From positions 1-64,000 of IMG/VR virus record IMGVR_UViG_3300046171_000068: a stretch of 64,000 bases of DNA; one strand, given 5' to 3'. The notes under the pieces were generated by a model. The model searched no databases, had not been told where the DNA came from, and saw nothing but the letters and a program-made list of their open reading frames with translations. This stretch comes from a virus. Both the position numbers and the translations under genes were made by a program. Shown in pieces: positions 41,606 through 51,977 of this stretch (the first letter of the stretch is position 1; each line of letters begins with the position of its first letter).

Positions 41606-41920
41606 ATGGCAAGTTTATCAAGCAAAATTAGACAATATGTTAATAAAGAAATAGATTTTACCAAAGAGGTAATTTTACAAGATGATGGTCAAGGTCCATA
41701 TATTAAAAAATGGAATTTAGATATTTCTAAACCTACAGATGCTGAATTAGACGCATTAGAATCACAAGCAAATATTTATGAGAGTAATCTTCAACAAGAT
41801 GAAAAACGCAAATACGAGTATGGCAACTGGGAATATCAGTTAGATGAAATTTATCATCAAGGCATAGATGTTTGGAAAACAAGAATACAATCTATTAAAA
41901 ACAAATACCCTAAGGAGTAA
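41606..41920 (+). CDS. Tail assembly chaperone (Phage_tail_APC-like), 104 aa (unit B)
   Basis: The C-terminal half (YEYGNWEYQLDEIYHQGIDV, then RIQSIKNKYPKE) is the recognisable 'QLD-x-x-Y-H-x-G ... IK-x-KYPK' pattern of phage tail assembly chaperones. It helps fold or attach fibres. It replaces the 95-residue unit A protein in the same position. Confidence 0.65.
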   Translation: MASLSSKIRQYVNKEIDFTKEVILQDDGQGPYIKKWNLDISKPTDAELDALESQANIYESNLQQDEKRKYEYGNWEYQLDEIYHQGIDVWKTRIQSIKNKYPKE

Positions 41921-41923
41921 CGA

Positions 41924-42643
41924 ATGGGATTAGAAACAGGAACATATATAGATAGTCTTAATACTTCAAATCCAGGAGCAACTGATTCTGTTGCTCAAGG
42001 TGATGACCACATAAGATTACTTAAATCAACAATAAAAAATACATTCCCCAATATAACAGGGGCAATGACATCAACACATACAGAATTAAATTTACTTGAT
42101 GGTGTTACGGCAAATACTACAGAACTTAATTATGTAGATATAGCAACACTTGGTACTGTCGAAGCATCAAAAGCTGTTACAGCAGATTCTAACAAAGACA
42201 TAACAGGTATTAGAAACCTAACAGTTACAGGTACTATTACTAACAGTTCAATAATAACTTTAGCTGACGTATATCCTGTCGGTTCTATTTATATAAATGC
42301 ATCAGTAACAACTAATCCTGCAACTTTATTAGGTTTTGGTACGTGGGTAGCATTTGGTGCAGGTCGTGTTCCAGTAGGACAAAATACTAGTGATTCAAAT
42401 TTTAATACTTTAGAAGAAACAGGTGGTGCTAAAACACATACATTGACTACTTCTCAAATACCATCTCACACACATACGCATGATTATTTTGATAATAATA
42501 CAGGTGGACCATCAGCATATGGTTTGAACTTTGCAGGTAATTATAATCCAATTACTCAACAAACAACTGCTACTGGTGGTGGACAAAGTCATAACAACTT
42601 ACAACCATATATTGTTGTTAAAATGTGGAAAAGGACTGCCTAA
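41924..42643 (+). CDS. Tail collar-domain protein, 239 aa (unit B)
   Basis: Intact version of the gene at 4197. Fibre motifs (TELNLLDGVTANTTELNYVD) are followed by the gp10/collar domain: YPVGSIYINA, NPATLLGFGTW, ETGGAKTHTLT, SHTHTH (metal-binding type) and the ending SHNNLQPYIVVKMWKRTA. It probably forms a trimeric tip. Confidence 0.8.
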   Translation: MGLETGTYIDSLNTSNPGATDSVAQGDDHIRLLKSTIKNTFPNITGAMTSTHTELNLLDGVTANTTELNYVDIATLGTVEASKAVTADSNKDITGIRNLTVTGTITNSSIITLADVYPVGSIYINASVTTNPATLLGFGTWVAFGAGRVPVGQNTSDSNFNTLEETGGAKTHTLTTSQIPSHTHTHDYFDNNTGGPSAYGLNFAGNYNPITQQTTATGGGQSHNNLQPYIVVKMWKRTA

Positions 42644-44187
42644 TGGCAACATTTGTAGCACCTGCTCCAAAGGGCATGATAAAAGATACAAACAATACTG
42701 TACTTCCACCTGAGTTTTATTCACATGCAAGTAATATAAGATTTACTGATAATGCAGGAAAGAAAATCAAAGGACATGATGCAGTATTTGGAACACCTAG
42801 TGTAGCTCCATACTTTGTACTTAACTGGTCTACTGGCACATCATCATATTGGTTTTATCCAGGCACAGCAAAGATTTATAGAACTGATGGTACTACTCAT
42901 ACAAACTTTACAAGGACATCAGGTGGCGATTATTCAACTAATTTAACTACAGTAGGTAATTGGACAGGAACTGTCTATAATGGTTTGCCTATTCTTTGTA
43001 ATGGGGTAGATGACCCACAATGTTTAGCTACTACATCAGCAAGTGCATTTAGTGATTTAACTAACTGGCCAGCAAGTACAACTTGCAAAACTATAAAAGC
43101 ATTTGGTAACTACCTAATGGCACTTAATCTTACAGAAAGTGGAACAGAGTTTCCTAACAAAGTAAGATGGGGCGATGCAGCAGAAAACTTTAGTTATCCC
43201 TCTACATGGACTGCAGCTAGTACTAATGATGCAGGTGAAGTAACTATAGGTGATGAATCAGATTTTATTGTTGATGGTTTAGCACTTAAACAATCATTTA
43301 TTATTTATAAAGAAAACTCTACATGGATAGCTAACTATATCGGTGGCAATCTAGTATTTAGTTTTCAAAAGTTATTTAACGATACAGGGGTGTTGACTAG
43401 AAACTGTGTAGCTGAATTTGATGGTAATCATTTTGTAGTAACTCAAGGTGATTTAATCATACACAATGGCGTATCTAAAAAGACTGTAGCTACTGACCTA
43501 GTTAAAAAAGAATTATTTGATAATATAAATGATGAATATTATAATCTCACTTTTGTTGCACATAATGTACAGCAAACAGAAATGTGGGTATGCTATCCTA
43601 GTATAGGGTCGCAGTATTGTAATAAAGCATTAATTTATAACTATGTTAATAACTCATTTACTTTTCGTGATTTGCCTGACATTTATCACATTGGTAATGG
43701 AATTGTAGACCCAGGTGCTACATCCATAACTTGGAATACACAAACAGATACATGGACTGATTATAGTGGGGTATGGGGAGAAAGAACCTATAATCCTACA
43801 GAAAGAAGTATATTGATGGCAGGTGTTGCAGATACTAAATTGTATCGTGGTGATTTTGGCAGACAGTTCGATGGTGAAAACTACATATCGACATTAGAAA
43901 GAAAAGGATTAACCTTAGATGGTAATACCAATACTGTTAAACAAGTACGAAAATTAACACCTAAAGTAGGTGGCTCAGGACAAGTCGTTATATCAGTTGG
44001 AAGTTCTATGTCACCTAATGGTACATATACTTATACAGCAGGACAAAACTTTGACCCAACACAAAACAACAAAGTAGATTGTAGGTCAACAGGTAAATAC
44101 ATTGCAGTAAGATTTCAACACACAGATAACAGTCCATTTGAACTAAATGGCTATGATTTAGAGTATGAAGTTATAGGGGAAAGATAA
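42643..44187 (+). CDS. Tail nozzle-like protein, 514 aa (unit B)
   Basis: Intact reference for the broken unit A gene. The start at 42643 overlaps the collar stop; an upstream in-frame ATG at 42625 lies inside the collar gene. Repeating beta-strand segments (LPPEFYSHASNIRF, GNYLMALNLTESGTEFPNKV, GDLIIHNGVSKKTVATDLV, YPSIGSQYCNKALIYNYVN) suggest a beta-propeller like P22 gp10 tail stabilisation proteins. Fold inferred. Confidence 0.65.
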   Translation: MATFVAPAPKGMIKDTNNTVLPPEFYSHASNIRFTDNAGKKIKGHDAVFGTPSVAPYFVLNWSTGTSSYWFYPGTAKIYRTDGTTHTNFTRTSGGDYSTNLTTVGNWTGTVYNGLPILCNGVDDPQCLATTSASAFSDLTNWPASTTCKTIKAFGNYLMALNLTESGTEFPNKVRWGDAAENFSYPSTWTAASTNDAGEVTIGDESDFIVDGLALKQSFIIYKENSTWIANYIGGNLVFSFQKLFNDTGVLTRNCVAEFDGNHFVVTQGDLIIHNGVSKKTVATDLVKKELFDNINDEYYNLTFVAHNVQQTEMWVCYPSIGSQYCNKALIYNYVNNSFTFRDLPDIYHIGNGIVDPGATSITWNTQTDTWTDYSGVWGERTYNPTERSILMAGVADTKLYRGDFGRQFDGENYISTLERKGLTLDGNTNTVKQVRKLTPKVGGSGQVVISVGSSMSPNGTYTYTAGQNFDPTQNNKVDCRSTGKYIAVRFQHTDNSPFELNGYDLEYEVIGER

Positions 44188-44909
44188 TGGCACAAGCTCC
44201 TAAGTATGTACCTAATCCTGTACCTGCTAACTCAGAAGATTTACCTAGATATATATTTGAAGAACTGACTAAGCTACAAGGGGCATTACAAGAAAACCCT
44301 ATAGCATTTATAGAACAAAAGAATGTTGAACCTAGTAGAGTAAAGCAAGGTGATATTGCTTATGCTGATGGTACTAACTGGAATCCAGGACAAGGTGAAA
44401 ACCTATATTACTATGATGGTACTGTATGGAGAGCATTTGCAGGTGGTAGTGGTGCAGGTGATTTTGCACAGATTGCCGATACAACATCACAGAATATAGC
44501 TACTATAGATACAGCACAAGCTATAACTTGGAATACATTAGTATACTCACAAGGAATAAGCATTAATGGAGTTGATACATCTAAGATAGAATTTAGTCGT
44601 AGTGGTAAATACTATGTAAACTTCTCTGCATTGTTACATTCGCAAAGTGCTAACAACAAAGATATATGGTTTTTCCCAAGAATAAATGGTACAGATATAA
44701 CAGGAGCAGGAATAGCACATACACTTGCAACTAATGACCATAGAAGAACACTATCTAAAGCAGGGATATTTGACATAACTGCAGGTGATTATCTACAAGC
44801 AATGATGGCAGCAGATGACACCGATATAGATATAGACCCATTAGCAGCTACAGCATTTGCACCTGCTACTCCATCAGCTACAATAAGTATTATACAAGTA
44901 AGTCAATAG
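44187..44909 (+). CDS. Tail protein with conserved N-terminus, 240 aa (unit B)
   Basis: Same length as the unit A gene at 6466. Residues 1-92 are almost identical, while the C1q-like head (FSRSGKYYVNFSALLHSQSA ... GIFDITAGDYLQAMMAADDT) is clearly diverged. Host-interaction surface inferred. Confidence 0.7.
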   Translation: MAQAPKYVPNPVPANSEDLPRYIFEELTKLQGALQENPIAFIEQKNVEPSRVKQGDIAYADGTNWNPGQGENLYYYDGTVWRAFAGGSGAGDFAQIADTTSQNIATIDTAQAITWNTLVYSQGISINGVDTSKIEFSRSGKYYVNFSALLHSQSANNKDIWFFPRINGTDITGAGIAHTLATNDHRRTLSKAGIFDITAGDYLQAMMAADDTDIDIDPLAATAFAPATPSATISIIQVSQ

Positions 44910-44918
44910 GAGAAAGTT

Positions 44919-45353
44919 ATGACGACATATTTGTCAGGAGTTCCTGCAGACATGATTGATGATGTTTGGGACGAATGTAAAGATTTTATACAGTTAGCAG
45001 AAAAGAAAGGACAATCAGAAATGAATGCACAAGATATCTACGAGTTTTGTAGAAATCAAGAAATGCAACTATGGATTGTTTATGATGATACCGCAATGGA
45101 TGAAATAAAAGCTGTAGTTACAACTGAAATAGTTAATTATCCTAGAAAAAAAGTATGTAGGATAGTTACATTAGGCGGGAAAGGAATTGATTCATGGATA
45201 CATGCTATATCTACAATTGAAGCATGGGCTGAAGCACAAGGCTGTGAATCAATGGAAACATTTTGCAGAAAAGGATTTATTAAAAAATTAGAGAACTATG
45301 GATATGAACAAACATACACAGTACTCGGAAAAGATTTATCAACCATACATTAA
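44919..45353 (+). CDS. GNAT-like small virion protein, 144 aa (unit B)
   Basis: Homologue of 7198-7632 with the same ending (RKGFIKKLENYGYEQTYTVL). Conserved positions include MQLW, VVTT, NYP and VCRIVTLGG. It lies before the ejection genes and has SD GGAG. Confidence 0.55.
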   Translation: MTTYLSGVPADMIDDVWDECKDFIQLAEKKGQSEMNAQDIYEFCRNQEMQLWIVYDDTAMDEIKAVVTTEIVNYPRKKVCRIVTLGGKGIDSWIHAISTIEAWAEAQGCESMETFCRKGFIKKLENYGYEQTYTVLGKDLSTIH

Positions 45354-45365
45354 AGGAGACTTAAT

Positions 45366-46253
45366 ATGAGTTTAGGTGGAGGCGGTGGTGGAGGTACTAC
45401 CACGCAAGTACAAAAAGCAGACCCATGGGCAGGGCAACAACCCTACCTAACTGACTTATACAGGCAAGCACAAACACAATTTCAAGCAGGACCACAAGAA
45501 TTTTTTCCAGGCAGAACTTATGCTGAAGCTAGTCCTACAGTTTATCAAGCAGAAAACTTACAAAGACAAGCAGCATTAGCTCAAGCAGGATTAGGATTAG
45601 GTTCTATTGTTCCAGGATTCCAACAAGCATTAATGAGTCCTGCACAAAGGTTTCAAGACCCAATGCTACAAGAATCTTTAGCAGCAAGTCTAAGACCTAT
45701 AGAAGAAACTGGCTCAAGGTTATTACAACAAGCTAGACGTGGGGCTACCCAAGCAGGGCAATTAGGTGGCACAAGACAAGCAATACTAGAATCAGAAGTA
45801 ATAAAAGATATTACTCAGAAACAAGCAGATGTTGCATCAAAAATGTATGGTGATGTGTATGGTGACGTTCTTAGGTCTCAAGCTGCAACATTAGGTCTTG
45901 CTCCAAGTATTATGCAAACATTTGCTCAACCTGCAGTAACACTAGGACAAGTAGGTGCAGCAGAAACAGCAAGAGCACAACAACCTATAACAGAAGCTAT
46001 GCAACGATTTGCATTTGAACAAGCAGCTCCAGGTCAAGCACTACAACAGTATGGAAATATTGTTGCAGGTACTATCTTACCAGGAACTGTTACAGCTAGT
46101 GGAACACAGCCAGGCATGAGTCCTTTAGCAGGTGCATTAGGTGGTGGACTTGCAGGAGGAGCACTCGGAGCTAGTTCTCTAGGAGCTACACTAGGAATGA
46201 CAGGACCTATGGGAGCATTAGGTGGAGCAATATTAGGAGGTTTATTATCATAA
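45366..46253 (+). CDS. Ejection protein with glycine-zipper C-terminus, 295 aa (unit B)
   Basis: Close homologue of 7642-8487 over residues 1-230. The C-terminal Gly/Ala/Leu segment (GALGGGLAGGALGASSLGAT) is longer and different in sequence, though still membrane-like. It overlaps the next gene by one base, unlike unit A, where a 10-base gap is present. Confidence 0.65.
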   Translation: MSLGGGGGGGTTTQVQKADPWAGQQPYLTDLYRQAQTQFQAGPQEFFPGRTYAEASPTVYQAENLQRQAALAQAGLGLGSIVPGFQQALMSPAQRFQDPMLQESLAASLRPIEETGSRLLQQARRGATQAGQLGGTRQAILESEVIKDITQKQADVASKMYGDVYGDVLRSQAATLGLAPSIMQTFAQPAVTLGQVGAAETARAQQPITEAMQRFAFEQAAPGQALQQYGNIVAGTILPGTVTASGTQPGMSPLAGALGGGLAGGALGASSLGATLGMTGPMGALGGAILGGLLS

Positions 46254-46723
46254 TGGAAAACTATTTTACAAACTTATTTAACATGCTGGGAGGACAACCA
46301 CAGATTCCAACAATAAGACCCGAAGTGTTAAAACAAGCTCAAAGACAAATGATTCAACCACAAACAAGCACTCAACCAGGAATGTTTTTTGGAGTTGGAC
46401 CCGCTTTTAGTGGACAAGCTGACCCTTTAACACAAACAATGCAGTCAGCAATAAGTTCACAATATGATTTAGGAACAGGCCAAGTAAAAGCACCTGAAGG
46501 TGTTTATATGGGAGATGGAGTAGTTCCTAAAGAACCAGGAATGTTTGACGCATTATCTGATATGTCAGGCCAAGAAACAATGGCATTAATATCAGGCATA
46601 CAAGGGTTATTAGCTGAACCTGAAGCACCACAATTAGCAAGTCTTAGAATCCCATCAGCAACTGCTGGTTTAAGATTAGATGAAACAGACTTAAGTAAAT
46701 ATTATCAAGGTTTATTGAGATAG
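46253..46723 (+). CDS. Small ejection-module protein, 156 aa (unit B)
   Basis: A diverged counterpart of 8498-8989. Shared are the SSQYDLGTGQV-type middle and the ending TAGLRLDETDLSKYYQGLLR. The family is not recognised. Confidence 0.6.
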   Translation: MENYFTNLFNMLGGQPQIPTIRPEVLKQAQRQMIQPQTSTQPGMFFGVGPAFSGQADPLTQTMQSAISSQYDLGTGQVKAPEGVYMGDGVVPKEPGMFDALSDMSGQETMALISGIQGLLAEPEAPQLASLRIPSATAGLRLDETDLSKYYQGLLR

Positions 46724-46732
46724 GAGATATAA

Positions 46733-47815
46733 ATGGCAGTACCAGTATTACTAGGATTATTAGCAACGCAAGGAGCTAGAGCAGGTGTTACTAGAGCAAT
46801 ACAATCAACAGCTTTAACAGGAGCTAGAGCCTCAAAACAACTAGCAAGTAAGTTAAAAAAGAACTTTGATAAACAAACATCTAGAGCAAAAATTCCTAGT
46901 CAATCAAAACTGATAGAAAACCTTACCGCTCAAGAAAAAAATATTATAAAAAGAAGCGGCTTGTTAGATGATGTTCCAACAAGAACAGTAACAATTCCAT
47001 CAGGAGCATATAAGGGAGGAGCAAGTAAAGGATTAAGACCATTAAATATTCCAGCTCAATATTCAAATAAATTTCCAATTCCTTATCAAGCAGCTCCTCA
47101 AGAAGCTTTAAGACAACAGGCTGCAAGACAGGCTCTTTATAGAAATCCAATGGGCAGAAGATTAGAAGGACAAGATTTACCAGTTAATTTAAGACCGAAT
47201 TACGTTCCAGGATTACCACCAACTCCTTATCAAAAAGCTTTAGCACTTGCTGGAAGAAATAAACTTTTGACAGGAGCTGGTTTATTAGGAACTACTGCAC
47301 TAACATCTTCTTTTATGGGCGAAGAAGCTCCACAAGATACTATAGAACCAGTAGTAACTACACCTCCTACTGAAACACAACCAGTAAGATTTAGTCAGTT
47401 ACTTAGACCAGGTTATGACGCTACAGGAAAAGAAGTATTAAATGCCGCTTTATTAAGAGCAGGTATATCTTTGCTTAGAGGTGAAGGGGCACAAGGAGCA
47501 CTAAAATCTGCTGCCTCAGTATCTGAATCACAAAATATATATAAAACAGGCTCAGAAGCATTAGAGGCTGGAAGAAGAGCATTAGGCCCTGAAGCTGCTG
47601 TAGAAGTAGGGCAAAGGTCAGACGGAACATTCTATTACAGAGGAAAGTTTGACCCAACAGATGTACTAATGCAACCAACAACAACTGGTAAAGAAATAAC
47701 AGCAGAACAATATCAAGCTGTTAGAAAAAAAATACTAGAAGCAAAACCTGACGCAACAGAGGAAGATATAAAAGATACTCTTGCTGCACAAGGTCTAGTC
47801 TATACAGGAGTATAA
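46733..47815 (+). CDS. Ejection-module protein, 360 aa (unit B)
   Basis: The C-terminal third (GKEVLNAALLRAGISLLRG ... AQGLVYTGV) matches the unit A protein at 8999. The N-terminal ~200 residues are unrelated, basic and Ala/Gln-rich (LASKLKKNFDKQTSRAKIPS) and make the protein about 90 residues longer. This is a domain-level replacement within a virion protein. Confidence 0.6.
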   Translation: MAVPVLLGLLATQGARAGVTRAIQSTALTGARASKQLASKLKKNFDKQTSRAKIPSQSKLIENLTAQEKNIIKRSGLLDDVPTRTVTIPSGAYKGGASKGLRPLNIPAQYSNKFPIPYQAAPQEALRQQAARQALYRNPMGRRLEGQDLPVNLRPNYVPGLPPTPYQKALALAGRNKLLTGAGLLGTTALTSSFMGEEAPQDTIEPVVTTPPTETQPVRFSQLLRPGYDATGKEVLNAALLRAGISLLRGEGAQGALKSAASVSESQNIYKTGSEALEAGRRALGPEAAVEVGQRSDGTFYYRGKFDPTDVLMQPTTTGKEITAEQYQAVRKKILEAKPDATEEDIKDTLAAQGLVYTGV

Positions 47816-47816
47816 T

Positions 47817-50800
47817 TTGGCAGTAATAGATGTAAACTTAAACGAGTTTAAAAAAGATAAGAAAGGCGTTGATGTTGATTTAACAGATATATTAAATCAA
47901 GTGTCTCCAAGTAATTCATCATTGCTTAACGATAAAATAGAATCTCCTATTAGGTCAAAAAATGATGAAGCTAGTTTAGGTTTAATGGCTGGTGCTATAG
48001 GAACTGAAATAGCTATATCTGAAGCTGGAAGATTTGCTGGAGCTGCAGCTGCAGGTCCATTAGGTTTTGTTATAGGCGGATTAACATCAGGTGCTTATGG
48101 TTCTTTGGTAGCACAAAGAATGATAGACCCTGATAATATATCTTATGGAAGAGTATTAGCTGATGCATTTATCAACTTAATTCCAGGCTCAAAGGCCGCA
48201 AAAGGAACACAAGCGGTAGCTGATGCTGTAGCTAGACAAGGTGCTGTTGGTGCTGGTATAGCTGCTGGTGGAGAAACAATACAGACAGCTTATGATGAAA
48301 AGAGATTACCAACAATAGATGAACTAACTGATGCTGGTATGACTGGTGCAGCTTTAGGTACTGGATTAGGACTTACTGGTGTAATGTTCAATAGAGCATA
48401 TTCTAAAATAGCTGGCTTACCTGAAAGAGATGTAACAAAGCTTATTGAAGAAAATGACCCTGACGTAAAAGGATTATATAACAATCTTTCAGAAGCAACC
48501 AAAAAAAACAGAACAGAGTTTCAACAAGACCTTGATAATAAATTATTAGATATAAGCGAACAGTTTAGTGACGCAAGTGTTAGAACAAAAATTATACAAG
48601 ATGAAGTTGCTGGCGGTCAATATACAAGCGAAAAAGGAATACTAAAAGTAAAAGGAAATGATGAAGCTGATTATTATTTAAATAAAAGATTAGCTACAGC
48701 TAAAATAGATGCACAAACAAAAAAAATTGAAACAGAGGATGCATTAAGCGTTAAGTTTTTAGCGGAACAATCTATACATACAAAAAGAACTCCACAAGAA
48801 TTATCAGAAAGTATCAATGATTACCTACATGCAAAACATGCATTATCTTACAATAAAAATCTAGGTTTAGATGGAGCTGCTGGTAAGACTAAAGATGGTC
48901 TTACTATGACTAACGCACAAGCTAAAGCAATTATTGATAAATTTGAAAAAGCTAATTTACATAATGACTTAAAATTTTCTATAGATTTATTAAAAAATCA
49001 ATCTAAAAGGATATTGGATATTGCTGTTGATGGCGGACTAATATCGACAAAACAAGCTAATGACTGGAGAAAGGTATATCCTGACTATGTTCCTATGTAT
49101 AGGATATTAGATGAGACTAATGTTCAAAAATACTTTAATCCTAGATTTGGAGGATTGAGTTCAGGTGAGGTTAAATCAACAGGATTCTTAAAAGAAAAAG
49201 GAGATGTAGATTTAGAAGTAAGTTCTATTAGACAAAATGTTTATGACAGTTTAACAGATGTTATTAGAAGGGCTGAAACAAACAAAGCAAACTTAGCATT
49301 TAAAAGATTACTAGACCAAAACAGAGATGTAGCTGACCAAATTGTTGCAGTTAATAAAGCAACAAAAGACCCATACTTTAAAGCAGACAATCTTGCAGAT
49401 GATATTAAAAAAGATGATACAGCTTTTAGTATTTTTGAAAATGGTGAACAATTTATTGTTAAATTTAAAGATGCTAAATTAGCTAAAGCTTTTAAAGGTA
49501 CGCCTAAAAAAGAAATGAATTCTGTTGTAGAATCTATATTTAATTTATCAAGTAATATCAACAGATGGTTCGGGCAAGCATACACCAAACTTAACCCTGA
49601 CTTTATCATTCCTAACTTATTTAGAGATAGAACAGAATCTGCTGTAAATAATATGAGAAAACTTGGAGGTAAAGGAGGTAGAACTCTAGACCCTGTAAGA
49701 ACCGCACAAGATTGGAATATTGTTAGAAAAAAACTTTTTGGCGGTAAAGCTGATAACGCAGACGAACAAAGAATATTTGATGAATATGATGAGTTTGTAA
49801 AAGAAGGCGGAAGCACAGGCGGTCTAGCAGCAACAACAATAAAAGAAGCAGACAAAGAAATAGCAAATTTATCTAAAAGATTAGACTCTCCAGTAAGAAG
49901 AACTGCTGATTCATTTAGCAAGTTCATGGATAAAGTTAATGGAATATTTGAAGACTCTACTAGATTTGGAACTTATAGATTAGCTATAGAAGCTGGCCTA
50001 AGTCCTAAACGTGCAGCATTAGCAGCAAGAGATTCATCATTTGACCCATTACTAGGTGGTACAGATGTAGGAACATTAAGAGCATTATACTTGTTTGCTA
50101 ACCCAGCATTACAAGGTATGAAACAATTTACACGCTCAATGTATAATAGCCCTAAAGTAAGATATGGAGTTTTGTCAGGTTTATTTGCAACTACATATTT
50201 ACTAGATAATTGGAATTCTTTACAGGACCCTGAGTGGGAAGAAAAACTAAGAACAACATCGGGTAGTAATTGGCTTAAAAACAAAAACCTAGTTATCGTA
50301 ACAGGTAAAGAAGAAGATGGTTCTTTAGATTATGTAACTATACCTATAGGTTATCCTTTAATCCCATTTAAATACATGGCTGATGTGGCTCAGAAAATGA
50401 GTTTCTTACCTTCTTATGGGCAAGGAATTACTGCAAGTGCAGAAGAAATAGCAAATGAAGCAAGGTCTGAATTAGTAGACGCATACAACCCTATAGGTGC
50501 TAGTTTATGGCCAACACCACTAAGGTCAGTTATTGAAGTTATGCAAAACAAAGATGGTTTAGGTAGAACTATTAGACCTGAATGGTTAGAAGCTAAGAAT
50601 ATGTCTGCGGTAGAAAAAGTTTATCCATGGACAATGCAAACGCAAGGCGGTGAATTAGCTTTTGCTCTTGCAGAAACATTAGAAGGAATGGGCTGGGAAA
50701 CATCACCTGAAAACATTATTCATTACGCTAAGACTGTTACTGGTGGTCCTGGAGCAACATTAAGTAAATTAATCAATATAGCTTCTAAAGTTAAAAACGG

Positions 50801-51299
50801 TAAAGAAATAGATAAAAGAGAAATTCCTATCGTTAGAAGATTCTTTGGTGATTCATATCAAGAAGCATTTGAACTAAGAGGTGGTCCAGCTACCAAGATA
50901 GAAGAGTTTGACTTTGAAGATGAAACATTAAAAGCTAGAGATTCTAGAATAGCATCACAAATATATTCAGAGTATAAAGATAATCCTGAAAGAAGAGGAG
51001 ATATATTAACAGAAGCTTTAGCTGATGGAAGAATAAATACTTCTATAGCTAAAAAACTTATTAGAAAAGAAAAAGAAAGTAGACTTGGTATTACTTCCGC
51101 AGACAGAAGAGCAAAACAACTATCACTACCGAAACGAGTAGAATACCTGATAAGTGAAATGGAAAAAATGGATATACCTACATTACAAAACTATATTATT
51201 GAGCAAAAGAAAAAAGGCATAATAACTAAAGATGTAATTAAATTATTAAAGCAAGATAAAAACTTTCAAAATATAAGACTAGGAAGGCCAGTAGAATGA
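47817..51299 (+). CDS. Giant internal virion protein with LPD38-like region, 1160 aa (unit B)
   Basis: TTG start with ACAGGAG six bases upstream (GTG in unit A). Same architecture: Gly/Ala-rich membrane-like region (about 60-170), long helices, NPDFIIPNLFRDR (about 592), ARDSSFDPLLGG (about 735), LFANPALQG (about 760). It is only about half identical to unit A by eye, while the gene directly behind it is the same protein in both units. Confidence 0.7.
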   Translation: MAVIDVNLNEFKKDKKGVDVDLTDILNQVSPSNSSLLNDKIESPIRSKNDEASLGLMAGAIGTEIAISEAGRFAGAAAAGPLGFVIGGLTSGAYGSLVAQRMIDPDNISYGRVLADAFINLIPGSKAAKGTQAVADAVARQGAVGAGIAAGGETIQTAYDEKRLPTIDELTDAGMTGAALGTGLGLTGVMFNRAYSKIAGLPERDVTKLIEENDPDVKGLYNNLSEATKKNRTEFQQDLDNKLLDISEQFSDASVRTKIIQDEVAGGQYTSEKGILKVKGNDEADYYLNKRLATAKIDAQTKKIETEDALSVKFLAEQSIHTKRTPQELSESINDYLHAKHALSYNKNLGLDGAAGKTKDGLTMTNAQAKAIIDKFEKANLHNDLKFSIDLLKNQSKRILDIAVDGGLISTKQANDWRKVYPDYVPMYRILDETNVQKYFNPRFGGLSSGEVKSTGFLKEKGDVDLEVSSIRQNVYDSLTDVIRRAETNKANLAFKRLLDQNRDVADQIVAVNKATKDPYFKADNLADDIKKDDTAFSIFENGEQFIVKFKDAKLAKAFKGTPKKEMNSVVESIFNLSSNINRWFGQAYTKLNPDFIIPNLFRDRTESAVNNMRKLGGKGGRTLDPVRTAQDWNIVRKKLFGGKADNADEQRIFDEYDEFVKEGGSTGGLAATTIKEADKEIANLSKRLDSPVRRTADSFSKFMDKVNGIFEDSTRFGTYRLAIEAGLSPKRAALAARDSSFDPLLGGTDVGTLRALYLFANPALQGMKQFTRSMYNSPKVRYGVLSGLFATTYLLDNWNSLQDPEWEEKLRTTSGSNWLKNKNLVIVTGKEEDGSLDYVTIPIGYPLIPFKYMADVAQKMSFLPSYGQGITASAEEIANEARSELVDAYNPIGASLWPTPLRSVIEVMQNKDGLGRTIRPEWLEAKNMSAVEKVYPWTMQTQGGELAFALAETLEGMGWETSPENIIHYAKTVTGGPGATLSKLINIASKVKNGKEIDKREIPIVRRFFGDSYQEAFELRGGPATKIEEFDFEDETLKARDSRIASQIYSEYKDNPERRGDILTEALADGRINTSIAKKLIRKEKESRLGITSADRRAKQLSLPKRVEYLISEMEKMDIPTLQNYIIEQKKKGIITKDVIKLLKQDKNFQNIRLGRPVE

Positions 51300-51730
51300 T
51301 ACCGTTTGAAGTCATTACAATGCTTGGTTCTAGTTTATTTACTGGTTTACTTTCTATATGGTCACAAAAATCTAAAGACGCAGCAGACCAACAAAAGTAT
51401 CTTATGCAAAGAGCAGAGATAAATCGTGCATCAGTAGAAGATGCAAGAAAAGATAACAGTCAATATCAATCTACAACAAGAAGATGGATGGCATTATTAG
51501 CTGTGTTCTTTATTATCTGTTTACCTAAACTAGCAGTATTCTTAGACCCATCAGTACAAGTACATCTTATGTATCTTGAACAAGTTAAAGAGGGTTGGTG
51601 GATATTCGGCAGTATAGAAGAAGTTACAACATTTCAAGGAATATCAGGTGTAGTTATTACTACAGCAGACACACATTTTTTAGCAGCGATATCAGGATTC
51701 TATTTCGGTTCTGCTGCAACAAGAAGATAA
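51296..51730 (+). CDS. Holin-like membrane protein, 144 aa (unit B)
   Basis: The protein is the same as in unit A (13240-13674); base differences are silent. Three hydrophobic segments. Here the two units change from diverged to near-identical, which marks a probable recombination boundary close to 51300/13245. Confidence 0.6.
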   Translation: MIPFEVITMLGSSLFTGLLSIWSQKSKDAADQQKYLMQRAEINRASVEDARKDNSQYQSTTRRWMALLAVFFIICLPKLAVFLDPSVQVHLMYLEQVKEGWWIFGSIEEVTTFQGISGVVITTADTHFLAAISGFYFGSAATRR

Positions 51731-51731
51731 C

Positions 51732-51977
51732 ATGGTAGCAAAAAGATATCAAAGCAAAACTGGTGGATTAAATGAAGCAGGAAGAAAACATTTTAAACGT
51801 ACTACAGGTGCTAATTTAAAAAGACCTGTAACAGGTAAAGTAAAGCCAGGTTCTAAAGCAGCAAAAAGACGTGCAAGTTTTTGTGCAAGAATGTCTGGTG
51901 TTAAAGGTCCTATGAAAGACTCTAAAGGAAGACCAACTCGTAAAGCACTAGCACTTCGTAAATGGAAATGCCGATGA
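51732..51977 (+). CDS. Small Lys/Arg-rich protein, DUF6321-like, 81 aa (unit B)
   Basis: Nearly identical to 13676-13924. The stop (TGA 51975-51977) overlaps the ATG at 51974 of the next gene, giving one residue less than unit A. Confidence 0.7.
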   Translation: MVAKRYQSKTGGLNEAGRKHFKRTTGANLKRPVTGKVKPGSKAAKRRASFCARMSGVKGPMKDSKGRPTRKALALRKWKCR